In this document: positions 32,221-42,610 of the stretch, piece after piece | Layout: each line of letters opens with the position of its first letter | Position numbering within the stretch: position 1 is the first letter of the stretch | Origin: CAYVVT01 sp964454335 | Lineage (GTDB): Bacteria; Fidelibacterota; UBA8477; JABMPR01 | Direction of reading: 5' to 3' | DNA: 64,000 nt | NCBI GenBank assembly: GCA_964454335.1 | Contig: CAYVVT010000006.1 | Coordinates: 62,001 to 126,000, forward strand | Program-made: the position numbers and the translations under genes | The notes under the pieces: model-generated | Told to the model about the DNA's origin: nothing | What the model saw: only the letters and a program-made list of their open reading frames with translations | Databases searched by the model: none

Positions 32221-33399
32221 TTAATATGAGATCTTGTACATGAGGACTGCATTATGCAGATGGATGGCGAACCTGCGCGCATCCAGTGTTTCCAGGGTTG
32301 GTAGTTCCGGTGACCACGCCCCGAAGGAACCCCGATACACCAGGCGTCCCGATTTGTCCTGGGCATCGAGTTCGAAATTACGGTAGGCCAGTTGTCCCTC
32401 CCGGGTGAAGAACGGTTCTCCACGCAGGGTTAGAAAGATATCCGGTCCGGGGATGTATGTGGCATCGCTCACCTCGTAGAGATCGTGAGGTTGGACCATG
32501 GCGGCGATGTTGCCGTCGGCCAGGTTGATCACCATGAAACTCTCATGTGTGATCAGGAGGACTTCCTTGGAGTTCAAGTGCTTCATGGTCCATGTCGACC
32601 ATGGATAGCTTGCGATCTGGTTCAGCCTGTCCATGAGGACCAGGATCGAACTTGAATCCCTGGTCACCTCCAACAAGGAGTAGAAGCTGCCGGGTATGAT
32701 CTCCAGCCGTTTCAACTTGCCAGGCAGACCTCCCTGAACGAGATCGGTGGTATCGCTTCCCAATCTCAACCACACAAACAAAGAGTCCGAACGGTCCAGT
32801 TGTCGCAGATCAGCGCTGACCAGCCGCGCACCGGCACCCCCCTGGCGGTACACACTGCTGTTAAGCACGTCAATTCCCTCTGGGAAATAATTCTCAAGTG
32901 AATCCTGCCAGACCAACTGCTCCGCAGCATATTCTCTGACATGGCCGTGTTTGGCGTCGCCCAGTAAAAGATTGCCATTGTCTGCCAGGCTGATGCGCGG
33001 ATCACTCCCTGTCAGGGAGAATGTCTCAGAATGCGTATAAAGCGCCTCTCCCGAGCGTGAGAACAACCTCACCGAGAGTACACCCGCAGGTGCCCGCGCG
33101 GTGAATTGCTCTGTCTCCAGCATCAGAGCCATAAAGTTCTTCTGTGGAGAACAGATCAGGGTGTCACCAGCTTCCCGCAACACGGCCTTCTCTCGATTCC
33201 CCTGCCTGTCGAACCACACCAGCGAATCTGCATACGCCAGCATGCGCAGTGGAAAGCCTGCTTCACGGGTTCTGAACATGATCCTTTCAGGAGCCTCATC
33301 GAAGGTCCACTGAGCAGCAGGGATGATACGAATGTTTGCATTGTCCTGGGCGATCCCGAGGGCCGATAGGACGCAGAGGATGGTCAGTCTGAAAAACAC
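32221..33399 (-). CDS. Hypothetical secreted protein
   Basis: 392 aa with a clear signal peptide ('MFFRLTILCVLSALGIAQ'). The mature protein is beta-rich with recurring 'DNGNLLLGDAKHG'-like and 'LLLITHESFMVINLADGN'-like elements, suggesting a degenerate propeller. No named family. It sits 31 bases after the M23 peptidase and 33 bases before the TolB-like gene. In length and style it resembles the product of 35578-36732, perhaps a distant paralogue. Confidence 0.65.
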   Translation of the reverse strand: MFFRLTILCVLSALGIAQDNANIRIIPAAQWTFDEAPERIMFRTREAGFPLRMLAYADSLVWFDRQGNREKAVLREAGDTLICSPQKNFMALMLETEQFTARAPAGVLSVRLFSRSGEALYTHSETFSLTGSDPRISLADNGNLLLGDAKHGHVREYAAEQLVWQDSLENYFPEGIDVLNSSVYRQGGAGARLVSADLRQLDRSDSLFVWLRLGSDTTDLVQGGLPGKLKRLEIIPGSFYSLLEVTRDSSSILVLMDRLNQIASYPWSTWTMKHLNSKEVLLITHESFMVINLADGNIAAMVQPHDLYEVSDATYIPGPDIFLTLRGEPFFTREGQLAYRNFELDAQDKSGRLVYRGSFGAWSPELPTLETLDARRFAIHLHNAVLMYKISY

Positions 33400-33430
33400 G
33401 CTATAATTAACACCAAAATGTGGTGATTGG

Positions 33431-35581
33431 CTATTTCAATACGGTGAGTCGACGGCCGATTCGCTGTCCCGCGGGATCCTGCACGACCATGAGATACTGT
33501 CCACTGGCTACTGACTGTCCCTCATCATCAAGGGCATTCCAGGACAGGTCCTGCCAGCCAGCACCCAGGTATGTCGCACGTTCCGCTCGTACGATCCGAC
33601 CCAGGATATCGTAGACCCCCAGGCGATAGATCCCTGCTTCCTCGATCCTCACCGGTATACTGACCTGTCCGTTGAAGGGATTGGGATAAGGAGCTCCGAG
33701 CTGGAAATCCATGCTGAAGGCGTCTTCAGCGGATGTGAGGTTATAGAAGAATGCCAGACTGCGGGACATGAGATTGGCCCTGGCGCTGGCAGAACTGATC
33801 GTCTCGAAGGTAAAACCCAGCGTCAACGTCTTCTCCTCACCACTGGCATAATAAACACCGGCAATGTCGTTGTTACTGTAGCGCAGTCCCACGATGCCGC
33901 CGTTGGAGGTGGTGTAATAGTCGGGCCAGTCCTCTTCATAGGGATCAACACCATAGGTAAAGGAAAGACCTTCAAACCAGGAGCCAAAGCCATTCACGGT
34001 ATAACTCTGCGAGTCATCGCCGGCATAATCTATATGCAGGACCTCGTTGAGGAAGGCTACATCATCCCCGTCACCGGCTGAAAGGTCGTATCCGATCTCG
34101 GATCCCGATGCGAAGAATTTTCCTCCGGCATTCAGATAGTCCTCAATGATGGCCTGTTCAACACTGGAGAATGTCTCATCCGTACGGCTGTCGTCACCGA
34201 CAAACCAGATGACCGCATCGAAGCCTTCCAGTGAGCCCACCATGCCGACCCACTCATTGGTGACAGTGGCTATCGCGTTCGGTATCTCGCTGTCATAGAT
34301 GGCCTGGGCGTAATACCGTGCAAAATCATGCTGTGCGGCGGCCCAGGAACCGGTGGTCCGGTCAAAACCGTCCACGATGAGCACCTGGGGATCATCGCTT
34401 GATAGCAATACACCGTAGGTATCCGTGAATTCACTGCTGTTTGGAAATGGAGCGGTGTCCAGGGCTTTCATACGGAATGAGATGAACGAGTTCTCGGGAT
34501 AATTCTCAACAGTGAAACTGGTCATATCAGCCGTCAGTTGATCGGGACCATGATTGGAATCCCAGGTCTGACCATTGAAGGAGAAATCCAGTTGATAACC
34601 CAGCAGGTCAGCACTTTCGGATGGCTCCCACATGATCAACAGGTTACCCACGTCATCAGGTCCCACGTATTGAAGGACCGGAGCCTCCGGTGGCAGGACA
34701 TCCTCCTCACGGATCGTGATGGGCACATAGGTGGTATCCCAATTGTCCCGGGTGTCTGAACTCATGACACTCACAACATAGGGTCCTGGCGTATAAAGGT
34801 CACAGTTGAGATAACCGTTCGAGAACACCCGATTGGTCACGATGTAGTAGTAGGTGCTGGTGGATGATCCTGGAGCATACACATTCTCGATATAGGAATT
34901 CGAATACAGTTCATCGGCCTCGAACCAGAAGCTCGGACCTGCCAGAACGGTACTGGTGTCCGCAGAATACATGGCCCAGCCGATGGTATATACACCATTG
35001 TTCATATCGATACTTGATTCAGTATCCGTCGTATCGGAAGCGTGGGCCACGATATCCACGCGACCATTCAGATTGTTGGTGGGAAATCGGTCATGGGTCC
35101 CGTCCTGAACGAACCAGACATTCGGGGAACGCGGGTGGTAGGGATCGGAGAAGGGCTGGATCTTGTTGGGCAGCAGCGGATTACCCGTAGGATGTCCGCT
35201 GGCGCCGCCACCGTAATTCATATGAATATGGTTCTGGTTGTTGGTCCAGCCGATGACCTGGCCCTGGGCCACATAATCACCTACATGCAGCCCGGGATCA
35301 GGATCCACATGGACATAGGCAAAATCCTCAACCCGGATATAAGCATTCCCTCCGTAGGAATCAAAACTGAGGACCTGGCCGGGCATGATGCTGAGCACCT
35401 CCCCACCCTGGGCCAGAGGCATATCCGTCCCGTTATGGAAATGGTCCCGGTCTCCCCTACATTCGTCGAAGGTTGCTGAGATCCGATGCTGTTCATTCAT
35501 CGGAGATATCGGCCAGGGAAAATTATTGATCTGGGCGAGTACGAACGATGTCAAACCAAGCAGGACGATGGGAATCCTCAA
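33431..35581 (-). CDS. Secreted M23-family metallopeptidase-like protein with T9SS sorting domain
   Basis: About 716 aa from a TTG at 35581 that has GGAGG seven bases upstream and overlaps the previous stop (TTGA). After the signal peptide come the M23/LytM zinc motifs: 'HNGTD' (HxxxD) near residue 48 and 'HIHMN' (HxH) near 112. These peptidases cut peptidoglycan cross-links. Then follow a linker with Ig/FN3-like strands ('PVLQYVGPDDVGNLLIMWEPS'), a flavodoxin/ThuA-like segment ('VLIVDGFDRTTGSW', 'FDAVIWFVGDDS') and a C-terminal sorting domain ('APYPNPFNGQVSIPV', 'YDILGRIV'). Predicted to leave by T9SS. Confidence 0.85.
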   Translation of the reverse strand: MRIPIVLLGLTSFVLAQINNFPWPISPMNEQHRISATFDECRGDRDHFHNGTDMPLAQGGEVLSIMPGQVLSFDSYGGNAYIRVEDFAYVHVDPDPGLHVGDYVAQGQVIGWTNNQNHIHMNYGGGASGHPTGNPLLPNKIQPFSDPYHPRSPNVWFVQDGTHDRFPTNNLNGRVDIVAHASDTTDTESSIDMNNGVYTIGWAMYSADTSTVLAGPSFWFEADELYSNSYIENVYAPGSSTSTYYYIVTNRVFSNGYLNCDLYTPGPYVVSVMSSDTRDNWDTTYVPITIREEDVLPPEAPVLQYVGPDDVGNLLIMWEPSESADLLGYQLDFSFNGQTWDSNHGPDQLTADMTSFTVENYPENSFISFRMKALDTAPFPNSSEFTDTYGVLLSSDDPQVLIVDGFDRTTGSWAAAQHDFARYYAQAIYDSEIPNAIATVTNEWVGMVGSLEGFDAVIWFVGDDSRTDETFSSVEQAIIEDYLNAGGKFFASGSEIGYDLSAGDGDDVAFLNEVLHIDYAGDDSQSYTVNGFGSWFEGLSFTYGVDPYEEDWPDYYTTSNGGIVGLRYSNNDIAGVYYASGEEKTLTLGFTFETISSASARANLMSRSLAFFYNLTSAEDAFSMDFQLGAPYPNPFNGQVSIPVRIEEAGIYRLGVYDILGRIVRAERATYLGAGWQDLSWNALDDEGQSVASGQYLMVVQDPAGQRIGRRLTVLK

Positions 35582-36732
35582 GGCCTGACCTCCAGCCATT
35601 CATGCTGGGTGCCCACATAATGACGGGCTCCATTGCAGAAGATGCGTATCATCCCGGGATGTCCTGGATCCATTGTCACCGTTCCCCTGACAGCTTTCGC
35701 TGGAAAATCGATCTGGATGTCGGCCACCTGGCGTCGTACGAAGAACTTCTTATGCACCAGACAGGCACTTGGCTCACCCGCATTGTCCACCGCGATGCCC
35801 AGGTAGGTGGATTCAGGAACATCGTGGGCATACCTGCGCCAGCGCTCATTCTCGAGATCGAATACGGCGATCTCGGTGTCAGAACGCAGTGCCGCCAGAT
35901 ATCTGTCGTCCTCCGAAAGGACCAGTTCATGACCGAAGTGCGCATGGTTCCAGAGCACTCCTCCGTCGGGTGCCAGTGCGATGATCATGGGTTTCATCTT
36001 CTGTTCCCGGGGATCGTAATCATAACCACTCACGAAGAGCTGGTTTTCCACATTCGCAGCGTCAAGCAGATAACTGAAGGGCAATTCATTCACAGTCTGC
36101 CTGCGTCCATCCCGGTGCACCTTGATCAACAAGACCGTATCAGGCGCATAACTGTCCAGGCTGGGACGCTCCACCAGCAGATACAGAAAATCGTTGTGCC
36201 ACCACAGCCGGATCTTGCGCTCTAGGCTGCGTACACCCTCCAGCTTGAACAACTGGCCTTCGGAGATCACCCCTCCATCCTGGTAAAGACGCAAATAGAG
36301 GAACAGTGGATCCACCAAAGCCAGCAGACCATCGTCAGAAACCGCCGCCTGAAAGCGTTTTTCATCAGCGTTGATGATCTGGGCAGCACGGTAATGGATC
36401 TCACCGCTGCGATCCAGCACCACATATTCCGAGCTGAGCTTCTTCTGGTCCGGGGACAGCAGCGCTTCGTGAGTTGCCGCGACGAGATACTCGCCGGATT
36501 CTGAGAGCTTCACATCGGCAAGCTCAGAATGCTGGAAGACCTTCTGCAGACCAGAGGCCATTTGCAGGTATACGGCCGTTTTGCCCTTCACGCCCAGAAG
36601 CTCCCCGCCGGCGGTGAGCCAATCGGTAGCGCGCACTGGTGCGGTGTATTCCCGATGTAATTCTGCAGAAACCAGTGTCCCTGTCAGCAAGGTCAATATG
36701 ATCGCCAGGTGCAGTCTCCTCGGCATCCTCAT
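35578..36732 (-). CDS. Hypothetical secreted beta-propeller-like protein
   Basis: 384 aa. Signal peptide 'RLHLAIILTLLTGTLVSA', then repeated 'SESGEYLVAATHEALLS', 'SDDGLLALVDP' and 'SEDDRYLAALRSDTEIAVFD' motifs, the pattern of seven-bladed propellers. No sorting tail. It follows the second PorV-like gene by 24 bases and overlaps the M23 gene, so it belongs to the same transcript. Function unknown. Confidence 0.65.
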   Translation of the reverse strand: MRMPRRLHLAIILTLLTGTLVSAELHREYTAPVRATDWLTAGGELLGVKGKTAVYLQMASGLQKVFQHSELADVKLSESGEYLVAATHEALLSPDQKKLSSEYVVLDRSGEIHYRAAQIINADEKRFQAAVSDDGLLALVDPLFLYLRLYQDGGVISEGQLFKLEGVRSLERKIRLWWHNDFLYLLVERPSLDSYAPDTVLLIKVHRDGRRQTVNELPFSYLLDAANVENQLFVSGYDYDPREQKMKPMIIALAPDGGVLWNHAHFGHELVLSEDDRYLAALRSDTEIAVFDLENERWRRYAHDVPESTYLGIAVDNAGEPSACLVHKKFFVRRQVADIQIDFPAKAVRGTVTMDPGHPGMIRIFCNGARHYVGTQHEWLEVRP

Positions 36733-36756
36733 CCTCCTGTGCTCAATCTTAGCCGG

Positions 36757-37806
36757 TCAGAAGACCAGACTGAGACTGAAACGTTGTACCGATTCGAGTA
36801 TCCCAAAATCGCCGTAGGAATAATCCACCTTCACGCGCAAGCCGCGTGTAACCAGATAATTCAATCCTGCCCCAAAACTGAGACCTTCCTGGGAATACTG
36901 TTTTCCATCGTCATCCGTGTCGTTGAGGTAGGTCATGCTACCGGCCCGAAGATAGACCAGATCCATGAGATTTGCCTCGGCACCTACACGAATGCTCTCT
37001 GCATAGTTATTCGGATGCGCTGCATCCAGTGTCAGGATCAGTTTACCGTGGGATATCTTGATCACATCCGCTGCCACACCAACCCTGAACAGCAGTGGCA
37101 ACGACCACTGATCGGTATCGAGGTGTGCGTTGATCTTGGAGTTGTTACCCTCTTTCTCCTCATCGATATCATAGTTGATCTGTGTGTCACGCCCTTCAAG
37201 CCGCATCTTGTTGCCAAAGTTCGAGACGCTCATACCGATACGCATATCCTTGAACTGGGTCCGGAAAGTGGTACCCAGATCCACAGCCATCGAGTTGGCT
37301 TTCATATGCCAGATCCGCTGTTCGATATACTTGATGTTAGCTCCGAAGCTGAATCGGTCGGTAAAACTGCGACCCCAGCCCAGCACGATGCTCATGTCCG
37401 AAGCATCAAAACGCTCTCCGGTACCTTCAGGCCGCTCGATGGTACGTACTTCCATCTCCCCGGAATTGAGGGTGGTCACCGCAGCTCCGATGGTACCCAT
37501 GCTACCCATGGGGAAGGCAGCGGCAACATGATTGAACTCGATCCCGGCCAGCCACTGTGTATGAATGAATGTGACCTCGCTCTTGGGCATCAGCGCCAGT
37601 CCGCCCGGATTCCAGTAAAGGGAGCTGACATCGTCAGCCAATCCAACATAGGCGCCCCCCATGGAAACCGCCCGGGGCCCAATACCGATCTCCAGGAAGG
37701 AGGCGGCTGTGGTTCCAACCTTTGAAACTCCCTGAGCCAGCACCGGTTGTGCGGCGATAAGGATCATAATCAGAACTACGAACATGCTGTTTATGGATTT
37801 TTTCAT
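36757..37806 (-). CDS. PorV/PorQ-family outer-membrane protein (module 2)
   Basis: About 349 aa from the ATG at 37806 (GGGAG seven bases upstream; an earlier ATG at 37812 is too close to it). Signal peptide, then the UPF0164/PorV opening 'TTAASFLEIGIGPRAVSMGGAYVGLADD.SSLYWNPGG' seen in short pieces, and alternating beta strands to a terminal Phe, as in FadL-like barrels. PorV shuttles T9SS cargo to the attachment complex, but paralogues like this one probably serve particular partners. It is clearly related to the product of 46161-47201. It starts five bases or so after the giant secreted gene. Confidence 0.85.
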   Translation of the reverse strand: MKKSINSMFVVLIMILIAAQPVLAQGVSKVGTTAASFLEIGIGPRAVSMGGAYVGLADDVSSLYWNPGGLALMPKSEVTFIHTQWLAGIEFNHVAAAFPMGSMGTIGAAVTTLNSGEMEVRTIERPEGTGERFDASDMSIVLGWGRSFTDRFSFGANIKYIEQRIWHMKANSMAVDLGTTFRTQFKDMRIGMSVSNFGNKMRLEGRDTQINYDIDEEKEGNNSKINAHLDTDQWSLPLLFRVGVAADVIKISHGKLILTLDAAHPNNYAESIRVGAEANLMDLVYLRAGSMTYLNDTDDDGKQYSQEGLSFGAGLNYLVTRGLRVKVDYSYGDFGILESVQRFSLSLVF

Positions 37807-37817
37807 GATCATGCTCC

Positions 37818-40800
37818 CTATTTGATTACCGCGAATTTGCCAATATGATTACCAATACCCGGTGCTTCGACATGGTATATGTAAACGCCGTAGGCAATCT
37901 CCAATCCATCCCTGGACAGCAGGTTCCAGGATTCAGCACCATCCCAAAGCACATCATTATGCTCCACCATGGCCACGTACTTGCCACTGAGAGTGTAGAT
38001 TCGGATCGTACACTGTGGTGGTAGATTGATGAAGTCGATCTTGCGAATACCGCGGCCGGTGGCAAAGAGATGCTGCGGTTCCCATGAAGCCGTCACCACA
38101 TAGGGATTCGGTACGACTGCAATCTCTTCCAGCCGATCTTCATCCAGGGCGCTCTCGATTGCCGCACCGTTGGCCGTGAAGTATAACGTATCCAGAGCTG
38201 AAAATGGTTTGGTGGTCTTGACCACACATTGGTCACCGGGCTGTGGTGCCCAATCTTCCCATTCCCCATCCAGTAATCTGGCAGTGGAGAACTCGGAACC
38301 GATCCATATACTGCCATCTGAGAGCTCAGATACGGCTTGAAGCTTGTTCGACACGAATTCCGGTACCGAATCATTGGTGAGGATCTCGAAGGTCGTATCG
38401 GCCGTTCCCAGGGTCATGATGGCATAACCGCGGGGCGAAGCGATGTGGACCCGGTTGTCCGATCCGAACTCGATGGCATTCACCTTGCGGTCCGGAAGAC
38501 TGTCATTGGATACTGAATATGTGAATACACTGTCCGCCAGCCTGAAGATCCCCAGACCGCGTTTCGTACCCACCCACAGTTCATCATCCTTTGTCTCCAG
38601 ACACAGGATATCGTCGGCCGGGATCTCCGAATTATCTTCGGTAATGTAGGTCCAGCTGTCCGTGTCGGGATGGTAGAATTGCAATCCCTTTGACTTCGAA
38701 CCAATGACGATGGAGCCGTCGGGAAGTTCAGCGACATCGAGGGCCTCCCGCTGGAGTAAACCTGTATCCTTGTCCAGAGTATCCGGACCCCAGGTTCCAT
38801 CCGCGAAGTCAATGAAGGTGACGATGTTACCCGGTTTCAGGATCTGGGCTCTGGACGTGCGGTTCCAATCCCATTTGACCACACCCTTGGTGGAAACAGA
38901 CCAGAGGTAACCATTCTGATCCTCAACCATGCGGTCAAACTGGACAAAGTTTACTTTCTGGTTATCTGAATCCGTGCTCTTGGTGGCGATATCCACTGAA
39001 AAATTCACCCAGCCATCCTCGGTATGGACGCTCAACCCGCCGGCGGAACCCACCAGGAGGCGACCGCTGCGGTCAAAGTCAAGGCAGCGGATATCCGAGC
39101 TCAGCAAGCCCTGATCCTCATCCATAGTGGTCCAGTTCTCGCCGTCAAATGCTGCTATACCACGGGTATAGCTGCCACACAACACCAGGTCGTTCCATTC
39201 CACGATGCTGGAGATGTTGCTGGCCTTGGTCTGGAAATAGAATCTCCAGCTCACCCTGTCCTCACCTGCTCCGGAAAGCAGTGGGAAGACCTTGGCATCA
39301 TGTCGCAGGATGGTATCATTTTCCGTGGGCATGTAGATATACTCTGTATAGACCTCGTTGGTCATATCATAGATGTCGAAGACCGAGGGCTTGTTGTTGA
39401 CGGCGGTATCCACCACGGCATCACTGATGGTCAGCACATAATCGAAAGGTGCTGCAATATCCGTGTAGCTGAAAACATCAGTGAGTGAAAAACTCACATC
39501 CATATTGATCCCGCTGCGGGTCCAGCCGGATTCCAGAGGCAGCAGCGTTATATCCTCATTCCTGACGCTGGCTTTGAATCCCTCGGTGACCAGACCGCGG
39601 CCCTCGCCGGTAAAATCGGTCCGGTCCCGCAGCAGAACAGAGCCTGTGGTCAGGTTTACCACGCTGAATGATGACGTATTCCTGATGGCTTCATCAACAT
39701 CATCCATATCCACGTGTGGTTCCCCGGTATTGGGCTTTGCATTCGCCTGGGTACCAGTGGGGTTGAAGACGGGATGCCAGTTGTCAGCGTTGGGATCTCC
39801 TCCCAGGTTCAGAGCGCTCTCCGAACAGGGGGAATCCGGATCGCCTGTTTCGAATTCGTCATTACAACCGTCTTCACCGAGATCGTCATGTAGCTCTTCC
39901 CAACCGTCCCACAGACCCAGGGTCGGATCCAGTGTGAATGCCGTGTCCGGTACATCCACAAACCAGCGGATATAGCTCGTGTCGGGATTCACCACGGATT
40001 CAGAGTCCACGAAGGTTGTGATAAACCAGTAACCGGCATGGTAGAAGCGCGTGGTGGTTTCCTCAATGGCATTAACAACCTTAGCCTCACTCAGTTGGAC
40101 CTCAAGTGTATCGGTATTGGGCGGAATGAGCATGGTGAGCGTTGACAGCAATTCGACCTCCGTGCTGTCGTCCGTCCAGGTCTGCCAGTCACCGTCATTG
40201 TCGATGACGTCGTTGGACCAGTCCTTGAAGGTCACCATGTACTCATCACCATTACGGATCTGAGAAGGATCGATGGTTTCGACAATCAGGTCTCCACTTG
40301 AAGCGCTGCTCTCGGTATCCACCGGGAATCTTGGCGCGATATAGCCAAGTGAAGGGGCATTCGGTACGACACTTACCGTATTGATATCGAATTCCACTGC
40401 CTGTCCCGAGGCATTGATCGAGATCTTCTTGTTGCATTCAGAAGGCGTGATGGGCTGCAGATGCGGAATGTCCGTCAGACCGCGCTCATAGAAATCAAGA
40501 TCGTAGCCCTTATCATAGGAGACCACCGCATAGTAATAGGTCTGGCCGTTCTCAACATCATAGTCCGTCCAGGAATGCCGTAGACCGGTATTTGAACCCA
40601 TATCCAGGTGGATGCCGTTCAGCCCGTGAGGATGGGGACCGGAGAGATCATTATCATAATCAAACTGTGCGATTGGTTTGTTGAACGTTGGATTGCCATA
40701 GCTGTCGGTGATGGTCCAGATCTCATTGAAGGCCGGGTCGGTTGCCCGGTAGATCCGGTATCCCTCGAAGTCCTGACCGTAGATGGGATCCATGCTGTAT

Positions 40801-42593
40801 TCAGCCAGATCATCCCAGTACAGGGTTACTGCACCATTCCCGGGAACGGCCGTCACGACAGGTTTATTCGGCGGCTTGGCGAAATTGTAATCACTGTTAT
40901 AGATCTGCTGCATCGTCTGTGCATTTCGGAGAATATCGTCGTAGTCCGATCCAAAGACGATGGAAACGGCGAATTTCCTCTCTGAATCCATAGGCAGTTC
41001 GAAATAGGCCGAAGCATACATGAAGATGATGTCGACGGTCTGCCGGATATTTGAAAAATTACCCGGTGTGATCATGTTCCAGATAGTGGCATCATCTCGA
41101 ACGGGTATGGCAGGCCAGGCGCCGGCCATGAAGCTGGTGAGGCCAATCTGATCGGATTCGTCATTGTCCGTATATTCGAAGTTCGGTTCACCTGCATCCG
41201 GGATACCGTTGCCCTCGGTCCCATCGGGATCAGGCTCGATATATTCACCGAAATTCGGTCCGATCCCGTCTGTTCCAAGGTCATCTACGTAGGGATCCCA
41301 GTCGCCATCATTATCGATGTTGTCGAACTGACTCTCATCCGTCATGCCGTCCTCATCGTTGTCGATACCATCCAGGGGACTACCGGGAGATTCAAGATAC
41401 TTCCAGCCGAAATACGCTGGTCTGAACCCGCCCTTGACGATGGACCAGAGATCATGATCCCACTGATAGACGATGTCATTCACCGTATCAAACCAGGCAT
41501 CATCATCGCGCTGGTCGCCGTCATCCCCCACGTCAGCATCCCCATACATGCCAAAAGCCACCTTGTCGTAGGACCTGGAGGCCTGGTTCTGGATCCAGTA
41601 GGTGAAGATGAGGATATCATCGGCCGCCGGATGCGACCACTGGTAGCCCCGGGCTGCGATCTCGACCCCGATACCCCGCTTCACACCATCGTAGATCCAG
41701 TACTGGGTTCCTGAGGGGCTGACATTTGCGTCACCGATAAAGGTTTCCAGTAACAGCTGATGTGAGTTCAGGCTCTCAACGACCAAGTACCATTTATCAC
41801 CATCCACGGATATCACATCTGATCGAGTACCCGTACGTGAATCCAGGGAATCCAGGGTAGCTCGATCCCTTACGAGGCCGTTCAGCATTGTATCGTAATC
41901 GGTGAGGTAGGCAAAATCGCTGGAATCATCATCCACCGGCAGCGTTATCTCTGCAAAATGGTCGTCCTCATCCCTGAGGAATGGATACAGGTTGAATTCG
42001 TCGTTATTGTAGTCGTCTGCATGGAAGTAGCTCTCCTGGTCGGCCCGGGCATACTTCCCATACTGCCCATCCCAGAATCCATCCCAGTCCGATGCCCTTC
42101 CCGGCCATGTGAACGGCCAGGACAGGGAATCATCGCTCATGGCGATGAGCGAGTCGTTGGGATTCGCATATCCCAGCTGAGGCCGGAATTGCCAGACATA
42201 GTTCCCACCATCCGGTTGATCGAAGGGATTACTGCTGGTATGTGAAACAAGTGCATCCGAAACCACGTGTATGACGTGGTTGGTAGCACTGCGCGCCTCT
42301 ACGGCCACAATCGGGAAGAACTCAGCGATATACGAATGACCGGAACCGATGGGATAGATCCCGCAGTCGAAGCGTCCCGGCACCAAGAAGTCGCCGATTC
42401 CGCACGTATTGTGGAAGCGGGTAAGGATCTTGTTGCCATTATGATGGCTGATCTTATGTGAATCGTGATTGTTCGCGTCTATACCTATACTGGCCTTACG
42501 AGCAAGTCCCATTTCAGCACCGCTTGGGTCAGCTGCCAGCACCAGGATCGGCAGGCTCAGTATCAGGCTGATCATCTTCTTCTTCATTTTCAA
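37818..42593 (-). CDS. Giant secreted propeller protein, T9SS-type C-terminus (module 2)
   Basis: 1591 aa. Signal peptide 1-20; a large N-terminal region with Asp-rich 'DNDEDGMTDES' / 'DNDGDWDPYVDD' loops near 411-430; FN3-like stretch near 574 ('PPNKPVVTAVPGNGAVTLYW'); the two-Cys cassette 'DGCNDEFETGDPDSPC' near 905; a two-component-regulator-type propeller about 1131-1444 ('DIRCLDFDRSGRLLVGSAGG'); and a C-terminal FlgD/T9SS-like Ig domain from 1498 ('VVPNPYVVTASWE' ... 'GKFAVIK'). It is paralogous to the product of 47213-51973 over its length. Position between a TonB receptor and a PorV-like gene suggests a surface complex with them. Confidence 0.85.
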   Translation of the reverse strand: MKMKKKMISLILSLPILVLAADPSGAEMGLARKASIGIDANNHDSHKISHHNGNKILTRFHNTCGIGDFLVPGRFDCGIYPIGSGHSYIAEFFPIVAVEARSATNHVIHVVSDALVSHTSSNPFDQPDGGNYVWQFRPQLGYANPNDSLIAMSDDSLSWPFTWPGRASDWDGFWDGQYGKYARADQESYFHADDYNNDEFNLYPFLRDEDDHFAEITLPVDDDSSDFAYLTDYDTMLNGLVRDRATLDSLDSRTGTRSDVISVDGDKWYLVVESLNSHQLLLETFIGDANVSPSGTQYWIYDGVKRGIGVEIAARGYQWSHPAADDILIFTYWIQNQASRSYDKVAFGMYGDADVGDDGDQRDDDAWFDTVNDIVYQWDHDLWSIVKGGFRPAYFGWKYLESPGSPLDGIDNDEDGMTDESQFDNIDNDGDWDPYVDDLGTDGIGPNFGEYIEPDPDGTEGNGIPDAGEPNFEYTDNDESDQIGLTSFMAGAWPAIPVRDDATIWNMITPGNFSNIRQTVDIIFMYASAYFELPMDSERKFAVSIVFGSDYDDILRNAQTMQQIYNSDYNFAKPPNKPVVTAVPGNGAVTLYWDDLAEYSMDPIYGQDFEGYRIYRATDPAFNEIWTITDSYGNPTFNKPIAQFDYDNDLSGPHPHGLNGIHLDMGSNTGLRHSWTDYDVENGQTYYYAVVSYDKGYDLDFYERGLTDIPHLQPITPSECNKKISINASGQAVEFDINTVSVVPNAPSLGYIAPRFPVDTESSASSGDLIVETIDPSQIRNGDEYMVTFKDWSNDVIDNDGDWQTWTDDSTEVELLSTLTMLIPPNTDTLEVQLSEAKVVNAIEETTTRFYHAGYWFITTFVDSESVVNPDTSYIRWFVDVPDTAFTLDPTLGLWDGWEELHDDLGEDGCNDEFETGDPDSPCSESALNLGGDPNADNWHPVFNPTGTQANAKPNTGEPHVDMDDVDEAIRNTSSFSVVNLTTGSVLLRDRTDFTGEGRGLVTEGFKASVRNEDITLLPLESGWTRSGINMDVSFSLTDVFSYTDIAAPFDYVLTISDAVVDTAVNNKPSVFDIYDMTNEVYTEYIYMPTENDTILRHDAKVFPLLSGAGEDRVSWRFYFQTKASNISSIVEWNDLVLCGSYTRGIAAFDGENWTTMDEDQGLLSSDIRCLDFDRSGRLLVGSAGGLSVHTEDGWVNFSVDIATKSTDSDNQKVNFVQFDRMVEDQNGYLWSVSTKGVVKWDWNRTSRAQILKPGNIVTFIDFADGTWGPDTLDKDTGLLQREALDVAELPDGSIVIGSKSKGLQFYHPDTDSWTYITEDNSEIPADDILCLETKDDELWVGTKRGLGIFRLADSVFTYSVSNDSLPDRKVNAIEFGSDNRVHIASPRGYAIMTLGTADTTFEILTNDSVPEFVSNKLQAVSELSDGSIWIGSEFSTARLLDGEWEDWAPQPGDQCVVKTTKPFSALDTLYFTANGAAIESALDEDRLEEIAVVPNPYVVTASWEPQHLFATGRGIRKIDFINLPPQCTIRIYTLSGKYVAMVEHNDVLWDGAESWNLLSRDGLEIAYGVYIYHVEAPGIGNHIGKFAVIK

Positions 42594-42610
42594 TTCTCCT
42601 GAGGTCCTGG

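Noticed and set aside
36709..37725. 338-codon + strand frame opposite the PorV-like gene
   Set aside because: Shadow of a clear PorV-family gene with its own RBS, signal peptide and paralogue.
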